From positions 64,388 to 128,387 of the forward strand of contig UCJH01000020.1 of NCBI GenBank assembly GCA_900472785.1: a stretch of 64,000 bases of DNA, in the 5' to 3' direction. The notes under the pieces were generated by a model. The model was not told where the DNA came from and made no database searches. It was given only the letters and a program-made list of their open reading frames with translations. Every line of letters starts with the position of its first letter. Position 1 is the stretch's first letter. Origin of the DNA: Hyphomicrobiales bacterium (GTDB lineage Bacteria > Pseudomonadota > Alphaproteobacteria > Rhizobiales > Rhizobiaceae). A program made the translations under genes and the position numbers. Below are positions 15,428-24,148 of this stretch, piece by piece.

Positions 15428-16269
15428 CCGCTCAAGCGATGATCGACGAATGGTATCCGGTCGGGCTTTTCAGCCAGCTTCAGCCGGCCGGCCGACAGAC
15501 GGCGCTGATGGGCGAACCGATTGTGGTGTCCTCCGATGCTGACGGCAACGCAACGGTGACCGGCGGAAACGGCCGGAGCCTGCCGGTGCTGGTACGGTAT
15601 GGCCACGTCTGGTCGTCCCTCGGGCAACCGAAAAAAGCGCTGTTTCCGATCCCGGAGGCCGATCAGCCCGGACGGCGCTTCGTCGATGTCGGCGCGGTGC
15701 GCGTGCGCTGCTCGCCGTTGCGAGCCGTCGAGAACTTCCTTGATATCGCCCATTTTCCCTTCGTGCACACCGATATCCTCGGTGCCGAGCCCCATACGGA
15801 AGTGCAGAACTACAAGGTGGAAATCCGCGAAGATGTCGACGAGGTCTGGGCAACGCAGGTGAAATTCTACCAGCCGCAGGCAGCGAAATCGGCTGCCGGA
15901 GGGATCACCACGGAATATATGTACCGCGTCCCCGCCCCCACCTGCTCAGTGCTCTACAAGACCTGCCCGCCGCGCCCCAGCGAATGGGACGTGATCACGC
16001 TCTTCGTACAGCCGCTGGCGGAGGACCTCTGCGACGTCTGGCCTTGGATGGCGCTGTTCGACGACGATACCTCAATGACCGACCTCATCCATTTTCAGCA
16101 GACGATCTTCCTGCAGGATCGCTCGATCCTGGAAAACCAGATCCCGCGACTTCTGCCGCTCGATCCCGGCATGGAAATCCCGACCCGGGCGGACCTGACA
16201 TCGATTGCGTATCGCCGCTGGCTGAAGCGCCGCAACTATACCTATGGCGCACAGTTGGTGGCGCAATGA
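15424..16269 (+). CDS. Ring-hydroxylating oxygenase catalytic subunit without Rieske ligands (NdmC-like)
   Basis: A 281-residue protein with the mononuclear non-heme iron site of Rieske oxygenases in ENFLDIAHFPFVHTDIL (Asp, His, His: D-x2-H-x4-H). The third ligand is probably an acidic residue further on. The N-terminal 75 residues keep outer parts of a Rieske domain (EWYPVGLFSQL, LMGEPIVV, LPVLVRYGHVWSSLG), but the loops bearing the two Cys and two His ligands are absent. Size and architecture match NdmC, the purine N7-demethylase subunit that borrows a Rieske centre from a partner. Four-base overlaps with the Rieske and GST genes imply a stoichiometric complex. Confidence 0.85.
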   Translation: MTAQAMIDEWYPVGLFSQLQPAGRQTALMGEPIVVSSDADGNATVTGGNGRSLPVLVRYGHVWSSLGQPKKALFPIPEADQPGRRFVDVGAVRVRCSPLRAVENFLDIAHFPFVHTDILGAEPHTEVQNYKVEIREDVDEVWATQVKFYQPQAAKSAAGGITTEYMYRVPAPTCSVLYKTCPPRPSEWDVITLFVQPLAEDLCDVWPWMALFDDDTSMTDLIHFQQTIFLQDRSILENQIPRLLPLDPGMEIPTRADLTSIAYRRWLKRRNYTYGAQLVAQ

Positions 16270-16925
16270 AACTCTACGACTACATTCTCTCGCCCAGTTG
16301 CTACAAGGTTCGTCTGATGGCGGCGCTGACCGGGGTGAAGCTCGACCTGCAGCCCGTTGATTTCCATCCCGGCCTCGAACATCGCGGCCCGGAATTGCTG
16401 GCACTCAATCCCGCGGGTTCTATCCCGATTTTGAAGGACGGCGACCTTATCCTGACTGAATCCTCGGCGATCCTCGTCTATCTCGCGGCAAAGGCTGCTG
16501 CGGAATGGCTGGCCGGCGACAAGCCGGAGGAAGCGGCCCGCGTCCAGCAATGGCTGTCCTTCTCCGGCCGGCTCACGACAAGTCTCGGCGGGGCGCGTCT
16601 GCATGAGATGCTGCTGCGACCCGGGGATATCGACGCGCTGCAGGCCCAAGGGATCTCCGCCCTTCGCGAACTGGAGGCCGGCCTTGTCGAGCAGAGCCTG
16701 CGCGGCCGGCGCTTTGTCGCAGCCGATCGCCCGACCGTGGCGGATATCGCCTGTTTTCCCTACGTGGCGCTTGCTCCGGACGGCGGCGTCTCGCTCGATC
16801 CCTATCCCGCTATCCGGCTTTGGTCGCGTGCACTGCGGTCCCTGGATGGTTTCATCGAGATGCCCGGCATCCATCGGCTGCACGAATTGAAGCCCGAACC
16901 GCTTATCGAAACAGGCGAGGCATGA
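16266..16925 (+). CDS. Glutathione S-transferase family protein (NdmE-like context)
   Basis: A 219-residue GST-fold protein. The N-terminal thioredoxin-like domain starts MKLYDYILSPSCYKVRLMAA, with LNPAGSIPILKDGDLILTES (cis-Pro and Glu/Ser glutathione contact). A helical C-terminal domain has FVAADRPTVADIACFPYVAL. ATG 16266 overlaps the oxygenase stop by 4 bases. In the NdmCDE complex a GST homologue (NdmE) holds the Rieske-less oxygenase against its electron donor. The same gene neighbourhood here suggests a structural role rather than detoxification, although ordinary GST catalysis cannot be excluded. Confidence 0.88.
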   Translation: MKLYDYILSPSCYKVRLMAALTGVKLDLQPVDFHPGLEHRGPELLALNPAGSIPILKDGDLILTESSAILVYLAAKAAAEWLAGDKPEEAARVQQWLSFSGRLTTSLGGARLHEMLLRPGDIDALQAQGISALRELEAGLVEQSLRGRRFVAADRPTVADIACFPYVALAPDGGVSLDPYPAIRLWSRALRSLDGFIEMPGIHRLHELKPEPLIETGEA

Positions 16926-16926
16926 G

Positions 16927-18297
16927 ATGACCGGCACGCTCCTGAAAAACTGCGCCGCCGTGATCGTCAATGATGGCAAAGGTCCGGTCGTGCGGCGCGA
17001 TATTGACCTGCTGACCGACGGCCCGGCGATCAAGGCCATCGGCGAAAATTTGATCGCGCCCGTCGGCACCACGGTTCAGGATGCCACCGGCTGGTTCGTC
17101 TATCCCGGCCTCGTTAACACCCATCATCACTTCTTCCAGTGCTTCGTGCGCAACCGTGCCGATCTCGACTGGACGAAACTTTCTGTCATCGAATGGCTGG
17201 ACCGCATCTATCCGATCTTCTCGCAGCTCAATGAGGAATGCTTCTATCACTCCTCCGTCACGGCGATGGCAGAGATGATCAAGCATGGTTGCACCACGGC
17301 CTTCGACCACCAATACAATTTCCCGCGCCATGCTGGAAAGCGCTTGATCGATCGACAGTTCGAGGCGGCCGATCTCTTCGGCATGCGGTTTCATGCCGGG
17401 CGCGGCGGCAACACGCTGCCGAAATCGGAAGGCTCCACGATCCCCGACGAGATGCTGGAAACGACGGACGAGTTCATTTTCGACTGTGCCCGCCTGATCG
17501 ATACCTATCACGACGCCAGCCCCTTCAGCATGCGCCAGGTCGTGGTTGCGCCCTGCCAGCCGGTCAATTGCTACCGCGAGACCTTCGTCGAATCCGTGGC
17601 GCTGGCGCGCGATCGCGGCGTCATGATGCATACCCATGTCGGCGAAGGCGAAAGCCCGGTCATTCTCGCCCGCCACGGCAAGCGCACCGTCGATTATCTC
17701 GAAGCGCTTGGCTTCGCAGGCCCCGACGCCTTTTATGCCCATTGCTGGGAGCTGACCCATGAGGAACTGAGGTCGATGGCGGCAAGTGGCACCGGCATTT
17801 CGCACTGCCCGGAGCCGGTCTATCTGGTCGGTGCGGAAGTGACCGATATTCCCGCCATGGCCGCCTTTGGCCTGCGCGTCGGTATCGGCTGCGACGGCGC
17901 GGCCTCGAACGACAATTCCAACCTCATGCACTGCCTGCACTCGGCCTATATGCTGCAGTGCCTCGTCTCTTCCACGCGCGCCCACCCCGTGCCGCCGCCA
18001 GTCGATTTTCTCGGATATGGAACCACCGGTGGCGCGAGCCTTCTCGGGCGTGCGGACATCGGCCGGCTTGCGCCAGGCATGGCCGCCGACCTGTTTGCCA
18101 TCGACACCCGCCGCATGGATTACGTCGGCACACGACATGATCCCTTAAGCCTCATTCCGCGCGTCGGCATCGGCATGGCAACCGACATGACCATGATCAA
18201 CGGCCGCATCGTCTGGCAGAAGGGCGAATTCGTCGGGCTCGACGAAGCCAAACTCTTTGCCGATGCGGAAGCGGCGCTTGCAACCGTAGACTTCTAA
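16927..18297 (+). CDS. Amidohydrolase, 8-oxoguanine/guanine deaminase-like
   Basis: A 456-residue TIM-barrel metal-dependent deaminase/hydrolase of the AtzA/TrzN-8-oxoguanine deaminase group. Metal ligands are PGLVNTHHHFFQ (His-x-His), MMHTHVGEGES (His), FYAHCWEL (His) and GIGCDGAASND (Asp). MRFHAGRGG and VVVAPCQPV correspond to segments of 8-oxoguanine deaminase, but the HCP-x-S-N loop reads HCPEPVYLVG here, so specificity has probably changed. It starts 1 base after the GST stop. It would deaminate the purine or pterin-like product of the oxygenase, or prepare its substrate. Confidence 0.87.
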   Translation: MTGTLLKNCAAVIVNDGKGPVVRRDIDLLTDGPAIKAIGENLIAPVGTTVQDATGWFVYPGLVNTHHHFFQCFVRNRADLDWTKLSVIEWLDRIYPIFSQLNEECFYHSSVTAMAEMIKHGCTTAFDHQYNFPRHAGKRLIDRQFEAADLFGMRFHAGRGGNTLPKSEGSTIPDEMLETTDEFIFDCARLIDTYHDASPFSMRQVVVAPCQPVNCYRETFVESVALARDRGVMMHTHVGEGESPVILARHGKRTVDYLEALGFAGPDAFYAHCWELTHEELRSMAASGTGISHCPEPVYLVGAEVTDIPAMAAFGLRVGIGCDGAASNDNSNLMHCLHSAYMLQCLVSSTRAHPVPPPVDFLGYGTTGGASLLGRADIGRLAPGMAADLFAIDTRRMDYVGTRHDPLSLIPRVGIGMATDMTMINGRIVWQKGEFVGLDEAKLFADAEAALATVDF

Positions 18298-18320
18298 AAA
18301 CCAAAAAAGAGGGAACTGAC

Positions 18321-19421
18321 ATGCTGAACAATCTGACCCGCAGAACATTGATGAAGGGCCTTGCCGCCACCGGTCTCGCCGGCACGCTCGGCAGCCGTCT
18401 TGCCTTGGCGGCAGACGAGCCGCTGGGCATCACACTCGTGATCCCGTCACCCGTCGGCGATGTCGGCTGGGGCCATGCGCTGGCCGCCGGTCTTGAGCCG
18501 ATCAAGGCCGCTTACGGTGACAAGGTTAAGGTCACCATCCTGGAGAATATCGCGGAAGGCCCGGATGCCGACCGCATCATGAACAAGACCGTTGCCGACG
18601 GGAACAAGTTTCTGATCGCCGGCTCCTTCGGCTACCAGAACGGCGCGCTGCAGATTGCCCGCCGCGACCCCAGCGTCACCGTGCTGCATGCCTCCGGCTT
18701 CCAGGTCGCGCCGAATTTCAGTCCTTTTGCCGCGAAATATTTCCAGGGCACATACCTGCTCGGCATGGCGGCGGCGGCCCTGTCGAAGACCGGCAAGCTG
18801 GGCTCGGTCTCGGCCTTTGCCATCCCGGAACTGATTACCTCTATCAACGCCTTCACGCTCGGCGCCCAGACCGTCAACCCGGACATCGAAGTCTCGGTCG
18901 TCTGGGTCAATTCGTGGTTCGACCCGGCCAAGGAGCAGGAGGCCGCCAAGGCGCTGATCGCGCAGAAATGCGACGTGATCTTCTCCAACGCGCAGGATAC
19001 GCCTTCCGTCATCGCCGCTTGCGAGGAAGCGGGCGTCTATGCCTTCAACCTCAACTCATCGATGAAGAAATATGCCGAGAAGACCTACCTCGGCTGCGTC
19101 GCGACGGATTGGTCGCCCTTCTTCAAGGCGTCGGTCGAGGACCATCTTGCCGGCACCTTCAAGGGCGCCAACGCCTTCCTCGGCGTCGCCGAAAAGGTTG
19201 TTGAAGTGGTCGATTGGAACCCCGCTATCCCGGCGGAAACCATGACGAAGATCAAGGAACTCGAGACCAAGATCGCCAATGGCAGCTTCTCGCCATTCAC
19301 CGGGCCCATCACCAAGGCCGACGGCAGCGAAGGCGTCGCGGCCGGCGCAACCCTGCCCGATGCCGATATCATCGCCATGAACTGGCACGTCAAGGGCGTC
19401 GCCACGCCGCTGCCGAAGTAA
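18321..19421 (+). CDS. BMP family ABC transporter substrate-binding protein (nucleobase/nucleoside type)
   Basis: A 366-residue periplasmic lipoprotein-family homologue (BMP/PnrA/Med family), here with a twin-arginine-like leader (LTRRTLMKGLAATGLAGTLG) rather than a lipobox. The ligand domain shows VIPSPVGDVGWGHALAAGL, FLIAGSFGYQNG and ATDWSPFFKASVED. BMP proteins bind purine nucleosides or nucleobases in characterised cases. It begins 23 bases after the amidohydrolase gene and leads directly into its ATPase, so it probably captures the purine-like compound handled by the oxygenase and deaminase. Confidence 0.9.
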   Translation: MLNNLTRRTLMKGLAATGLAGTLGSRLALAADEPLGITLVIPSPVGDVGWGHALAAGLEPIKAAYGDKVKVTILENIAEGPDADRIMNKTVADGNKFLIAGSFGYQNGALQIARRDPSVTVLHASGFQVAPNFSPFAAKYFQGTYLLGMAAAALSKTGKLGSVSAFAIPELITSINAFTLGAQTVNPDIEVSVVWVNSWFDPAKEQEAAKALIAQKCDVIFSNAQDTPSVIAACEEAGVYAFNLNSSMKKYAEKTYLGCVATDWSPFFKASVEDHLAGTFKGANAFLGVAEKVVEVVDWNPAIPAETMTKIKELETKIANGSFSPFTGPITKADGSEGVAAGATLPDADIIAMNWHVKGVATPLPK

Positions 19422-19426
19422 GCAGC

Positions 19427-20950
19427 ATGACCGCACCCCTTCTCTCGCTACGCGGCATTTCGAAGAGCTACGGCCAGATCCACGCCAACCAGGCGATCGA
19501 TCTGGATGTGGCGCCGCAGTCGATCCATGCGATTTTGGGGGAAAACGGCGCAGGAAAATCGACGCTGATGAAGCTTATCTACGGCGTCGAGCAACCGGAC
19601 GACGGCAGCGTTGTCTGGGAAGGACAACCCCTGCGTCTCGCCTCCCCCGCGGAAGCGAGGCGCAAGGGCATCGGCATGGTCTTCCAGCACTTCTCGCTTT
19701 TCGAGACCCTGACGGTGCTTGAAAATATCCGGCTGGTCGTGCCGGGCCGGAAAGCCGATCTCAGGGAACGCATCCGGACGCTCGGGCGGGAGTTCGGCCT
19801 TGACGTCGATCCGCTTGCCCATGTGCACGCTTTGTCCGTCGGCGAGCGCCAGCGGGTCGAGATCGTCCGCTGTCTGATGACCAATCCGAAACTTTTGATC
19901 CTCGACGAGCCGACCTCCGTCCTGCCGCCGCAACTGGTGGAAAAGCTTTTCGATACATTGCGTCGCCTGCGCGACGGCGGCGTGTCGATCCTCCTGATCT
20001 CCCACAAGCTGGAGGAAATCCGGGCGATCTGCGACCGGGCGACGATCCTGCGTGGCGGACGCGTGACCGGAGACGTCGATCCGCGCGACCACGATGCCCA
20101 TGATCTTGCCCGCATGATGATCGGCCGCGACATGCCGGCGCCGATCCCGGCACTGCCCCGGTCGGGCGGCGAAAAGCGGCTGGAGATCATTGGTCTGGAC
20201 CACCGGCCCGAAGATCCCTTCGCCGTCTCGCTCTCCGGCATCAGCCTTGAAGTTCGGGCCGGCGAGATTCTTGGTATCGCCGGCATTTCCGGCAACGGCC
20301 AGAGCGAGCTTGCCGCCCTGATATCCGGCGAGACCGTGCTGGGACGCGAGCAGCGCGACCGCATTTACATGATGGGAACGGATGTCGGCGGGTGCGATGC
20401 CGCAGCGCGACGCGAGCTCGGGTTTGCTTTCGTTCCCGAAGACAGACTGGGGCGCGGCGCCGTGCCGGAAATGTCGCTCGTCCTCAACAGCCTGCTGACA
20501 GCCCATCCGCTTGATCTGTTGCGGCATGGTCTTGTCGACACGACGCGGGCAACGGCGTTCACCAGGGAGTGCATTCTTCAAAACGATGTCCGCACGCCAG
20601 GCCCGAACGCCGAGGCCGGAACGCTTTCCGGCGGCAATCTGCAAAAGTTCATCGTCGGCCGGGAGATCATGCTGTCTCCGAAACTGCTGTTCGTCGCCCA
20701 GCCGACCTGGGGCGTCGATATCGGCGCCGCATCCGCCATCCGCAACCGTCTGGTTGCCTTGCGCAATCAAGGCATGGCCATTCTGGTCATTTCCGAGGAG
20801 CTTGAAGAGTTGTTCGAGCTTTGCGATTCCATCCAGGTTCTGCATCACGGCACCTTGAGCCTGCGGCTCGTTACAAAGGAGACGCGACCCGAAGAGATCG
20901 GTCGTTACATGATCGGGGCGCAAGCCCCCGTCGAGAAAGCCTATATATGA
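19427..20950 (+). CDS. ABC transporter ATP-binding protein, two-domain nucleoside/sugar (NupA/RbsA) type
   Basis: A 507-residue tandem ATPase. Domain 1 has Walker A GENGAGKST, signature LSVGERQRVEIVRCL and Walker B LLILDEPTSVL. Domain 2 has GISGNGQSE in place of a full Walker A, signature LSGGNLQKFIVGREI, and a modified Walker B FVAQPTWGVD (no catalytic Glu). This asymmetry is normal for RbsA/NupA-type ATPases, where one site is catalytic. ATG 19427 lies 5 bases after the binding-protein stop. It overlaps the first permease by 4 bases. Confidence 0.93.
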   Translation: MTAPLLSLRGISKSYGQIHANQAIDLDVAPQSIHAILGENGAGKSTLMKLIYGVEQPDDGSVVWEGQPLRLASPAEARRKGIGMVFQHFSLFETLTVLENIRLVVPGRKADLRERIRTLGREFGLDVDPLAHVHALSVGERQRVEIVRCLMTNPKLLILDEPTSVLPPQLVEKLFDTLRRLRDGGVSILLISHKLEEIRAICDRATILRGGRVTGDVDPRDHDAHDLARMMIGRDMPAPIPALPRSGGEKRLEIIGLDHRPEDPFAVSLSGISLEVRAGEILGIAGISGNGQSELAALISGETVLGREQRDRIYMMGTDVGGCDAAARRELGFAFVPEDRLGRGAVPEMSLVLNSLLTAHPLDLLRHGLVDTTRATAFTRECILQNDVRTPGPNAEAGTLSGGNLQKFIVGREIMLSPKLLFVAQPTWGVDIGAASAIRNRLVALRNQGMAILVISEELEELFELCDSIQVLHHGTLSLRLVTKETRPEEIGRYMIGAQAPVEKAYI

Positions 20951-22059
20951 CGTCCTGGTCCCTTGCGTCTCTTCCCGTCCTTGTCCGCCGCGAGCGCGCC
21001 TCGCTGACGGCTGCCGTCGTCGCGCCCGTCGTTGCACTGGGAACGGCACTCGCCCTCAATCTCGGCCTCTATGTCCTGATGGGTCGCGATCCCCTCGCGG
21101 TCGCCTATGCGATGCTTTTCGAGCCGTTCCTCTCCTGGGCGTCGTTTTCGGAAGTGCTTTTGAAGGCAGGCCCGCTGCTTCTTATCGCCCAAGGGCTCGC
21201 GATCGGATTTCGGGCCAAGGTCTTCAATATCGGCGCCGAAGGCCAGTTCATTCTCGGCGCGATCTTCGCTTCGGCCATTCCGGTCTGGTTTCCGCAGGCA
21301 ACGGGCCAATGGATCTGGCCGGCGATGCTGTTGCTCGGAGCTATCGGCGGCGCTCTTTGGGCATCGATCACCGCCTTCTGGCGCGTGCGGCTCAATGCCA
21401 ACGAAATCCTCGTTTCGCTGATGCTGAGCCTGGTTGCGGCACAAGTCCTGAACTACCTGCTGCTCGGTCCATGGAAAGATCCGAACGGCTTCAACTTTCC
21501 CCAGTCGGTGATGTTCCAGTACGACGCGATGGTGCCGACCCTGATTGCCGGTACCCGCGTCAACGTTTCCTTCCTCATCACGCTCGTTTTGTCGGTTGCG
21601 GCCTTTGTCTTCATGCAAAAGAGCTTCGCCGGCTATAAGCTGCAGGTCGGTGGTCTCGCGCCTCGGGCTGCCGGCTATGCCGGCTTCAAGGAAGGATGGG
21701 CGATCTGGCTGTCGCTGCTGATCGGCGGGTTTGCCGCGGGGCTTGCCGGCGCAGCCGAAGTTGCGGGTCCGCTTGGCCAGCTGCAGCGCTCGATCTCGAG
21801 CGGCTACGGTTACGCGGCCATCATCGTTGCCTATCTCGGCGGGCTGCATCCGATCGGCATCGTCGTCTCGGCGCTGGTCATGGCCGTGATCTATATCGGC
21901 GGCGACAATGCCATGGTCTCTGCGAACCTGCCGATCGCCGCCGTCCGGGTCTTCCAGGGCAGCCTGCTGCTCGCCTATCTCATTGCCGTCGCCTTCGTAC
22001 GCTATCGCCTCGAATGGCCGGGAGCAGTCAAGACGACCACATACCGGAGCTTGTCATGA
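20947..22059 (+). CDS. ABC transporter permease, NupB/BmpB type
   Basis: A 370-residue inner-membrane protein with about eight to ten hydrophobic segments, of the branched-chain/ribose-type permease family used by BMP systems. Typical segments are AEGQFILGAIFAS, LNANEILVSLMLSLVAAQ and GLAGAAEVAGPLGQL. ATG 20947 overlaps the ATPase stop, and its own stop overlaps the next permease by 4 bases. It forms the channel with the following gene product. Confidence 0.92.
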   Translation: MTSWSLASLPVLVRRERASLTAAVVAPVVALGTALALNLGLYVLMGRDPLAVAYAMLFEPFLSWASFSEVLLKAGPLLLIAQGLAIGFRAKVFNIGAEGQFILGAIFASAIPVWFPQATGQWIWPAMLLLGAIGGALWASITAFWRVRLNANEILVSLMLSLVAAQVLNYLLLGPWKDPNGFNFPQSVMFQYDAMVPTLIAGTRVNVSFLITLVLSVAAFVFMQKSFAGYKLQVGGLAPRAAGYAGFKEGWAIWLSLLIGGFAAGLAGAAEVAGPLGQLQRSISSGYGYAAIIVAYLGGLHPIGIVVSALVMAVIYIGGDNAMVSANLPIAAVRVFQGSLLLAYLIAVAFVRYRLEWPGAVKTTTYRSLS

Positions 22060-22967
22060 ACGCCATCGAGTTCATCCTTGCCGGCATGCTCGCGGCCGCA
22101 ACACCGTTTCTTCTGGCGGCGCTCGGCGAATTGGTGGTCGAGCGCGCCGGCGTCCTGAACCTCGGCGTCGAAGGGCTGATGGCCTTTGGCGCGGTGCTTG
22201 CATTCATTGTCGTCTACCATGGCGGCGGGCATTTTCTGGGTTTCCTTGCAGCGGGCATCGCCAGCGCGGCGCTTTCCCTGATCTTCGCCTTCGTCACGCT
22301 CGGGTTTCGGGCCAATCAGGTGGCGGCAGGCCTTGCCATCGGCATCCTTGGACAGGGCCTCTCTGCACTTTTCGGCAAGACCTATGAGAGCCTGACCATC
22401 AAGGGACTTCCAAAGCTTTCGATCCCCGGGCTTTCGGAAATCCCGGTGGTTGGCGGTCTTTTCACGCAGGATGTCGTCGTCTGGATTTCACTCGCCGCAA
22501 CCCTCGGCATCTGGGTGATATTTGCCTATACAAAGCTCGGTCTCGTCATCCGCGCCGTCGGCGAGAACCCGAAGGCGGCCCATGCCATCGGCTATTCCGT
22601 CGTCACCGTCCGCGTCCTTGCAATCGCCTTTGGAGGCGCGATGGCAGGCTTTGCCGGCGCCTATGCTGCGGTTGTCTACACCCCACTCTGGGCCGACGGT
22701 ATGATCGCCGGGCGCGGCTGGATCGCCATTGCGCTTGTCGTCTTCGGCACCTGGATGACCGGCCGCATCTTCCTTGGCGCCTGCCTGTTCGGCGCTGTCT
22801 CCCTGATGGGTCTGGCCGCCCAGGCAACCGGGCTGGATGTGCCCTCGCAGCTGCTGTCGAGCCTGCCCTATCTCGTCACGATCATCGTGCTCGGCATCAT
22901 CTCCGCCGATCGCCGGCTCTTGAAGCTCAATGGCGTCGCCTCGCTCGGCGAACCCTTCGAGCGCTGA
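22056..22967 (+). CDS. ABC transporter permease, NupC/BmpC type
   Basis: A 303-residue inner-membrane permease; the start FILAGMLAAATPFLLAALGE, GVLNLGVEGLMAFGAV and LGFRANQVAAGLAIGILG are characteristic of the second permease of BMP-linked nucleoside/nucleobase importers. It is the last gene of the operon that begins with the Rieske protein at 14780. The gene ends 32 bases from the convergent rsgA stop. Confidence 0.92.
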   Translation: MNAIEFILAGMLAAATPFLLAALGELVVERAGVLNLGVEGLMAFGAVLAFIVVYHGGGHFLGFLAAGIASAALSLIFAFVTLGFRANQVAAGLAIGILGQGLSALFGKTYESLTIKGLPKLSIPGLSEIPVVGGLFTQDVVVWISLAATLGIWVIFAYTKLGLVIRAVGENPKAAHAIGYSVVTVRVLAIAFGGAMAGFAGAYAAVVYTPLWADGMIAGRGWIAIALVVFGTWMTGRIFLGACLFGAVSLMGLAAQATGLDVPSQLLSSLPYLVTIIVLGIISADRRLLKLNGVASLGEPFER

Positions 22968-22999
22968 GCGACATCGGTGCAAACGCGCGGAACAGACAC

Positions 23000-24034
23000 T
23001 CAGCGACCTTTTCTGGCGGCTGACTTGTTGCCGCGCGGACCGGTCAGCACCGGTGTGTTGCTGCGGTTCTCGTCCGACAGTTTGCGCCATCGCGCCAGGC
23101 GCTCGACCGAAAGCGTGCCAGCCCGCACGGCTGCCTGAACCGCACATCCGGGTTCGTGATCGTGGGTGCAGTCTCGAAAACGGCACGAGGGTGCCAAATC
23201 GGTGATCTCCGAAAACAGTGTCTCGATGCCCTCTGCGGAATCGCTAACATGCAGTGTCCGCAGGCCGGGCGTGTCGATGACCCATCCGCCACCTTTAATC
23301 GCATGAAGCGAGCGGGCCGTCGTCGTGTGACGCCCCTTGGCGTCGTCCTCGCGAATGGCTCCGGTTTTCTGTTGCGCGTCCTGCGTCAGTCCGGCCAAGC
23401 TATTGACGAGCGTCGACTTGCCCACACCTGAAGAGCCGACCAGCGCGACCGTGAGCCCGCTGGTGCACCAGGGGGCGAGGACCGCTCCGGCATTCCCGGA
23501 ACGGGCATCGAGCACGACGACTTCCAAATCGCGCTGGAGCGCCATCGCTTCACGGCGGTACGTCTGAGCGTCATCGACCGTATCCGCCTTGGTCAGGACG
23601 ATCACCGGTGACGTGCCGGCCTGGTTGGCAAGGGCCAGGTAGCGCTCAAGGCGGGCAGGATTGAAATCGGCATTGCAGGATGTGACGATGAAGAGCGTAT
23701 CGACATTCGCGGCGGCGAGTTGCTGCGCGCTTCGTCCTTCCGTCCGCCGCTGCAGAAGCGTCCTGCGATCGAGCCGGCGCACCAGCATATGGCTCTGCGC
23801 GTCGACGGTGACCCAGTCGCCGACAGCGTAGTCAGCCGTATTGGTGCGCTCCGGCAGTTCGAGTTCGATTGCGCCTACTAGTGACAAGGCAACCAGGCGG
23901 GTGCGGTGAACCCTGGCGATCCTTGCCGGTATGATTTCCAGTTCACCCGGTTCAAGCTGGTCGGCAAAAAAACTCGACCATCCGAGAGATTCCAGCGATG
24001 CGGTCTCCGCGACAACCAAACCTGTCACCGGCAT
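23000..24034 (-). CDS. rsgA: Ribosome small-subunit-dependent GTPase A
   Basis: A ~344-residue circularly permuted GTPase involved in late 30S maturation. The order is an N-terminal OB domain (IARVHRTRLVALS), G4 VLTKADTV, G1 LVGSSGVGKSTLVNSL, G2-region HTTTARSLHAI, G3 IDTPGLRTL, then a zinc finger with CRFRDCTHDHEPGCAV (Cys, Cys, His, Cys). All key residues are present. ATG 24034 is the likely start; GTG 24073 is an in-frame alternative with no better ribosome site. The C-terminal tail is basic (GNKSAARKGR). It is not part of the flanking operons. Confidence 0.93.
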   Translation of the reverse strand: MPVTGLVVAETASLESLGWSSFFADQLEPGELEIIPARIARVHRTRLVALSLVGAIELELPERTNTADYAVGDWVTVDAQSHMLVRRLDRRTLLQRRTEGRSAQQLAAANVDTLFIVTSCNADFNPARLERYLALANQAGTSPVIVLTKADTVDDAQTYRREAMALQRDLEVVVLDARSGNAGAVLAPWCTSGLTVALVGSSGVGKSTLVNSLAGLTQDAQQKTGAIREDDAKGRHTTTARSLHAIKGGGWVIDTPGLRTLHVSDSAEGIETLFSEITDLAPSCRFRDCTHDHEPGCAVQAAVRAGTLSVERLARWRKLSDENRSNTPVLTGPRGNKSAARKGR

Positions 24035-24148
24035 ATCTGGACAGCGAAATCTTCTGCTGCGTTCATGGGACACCTCGTGGCGAATGGAAATTCTCTAGCC
24101 AACACACTTAGCAGGTGCAGCCGCCTCATGCAGCCTTGTTTCGGAATT

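Noticed and set aside
19448-21049. Minus-strand frame opposite the BMP-system ATPase
   Set aside because: The plus-strand ATPase has all expected motifs; the reverse frame has none.
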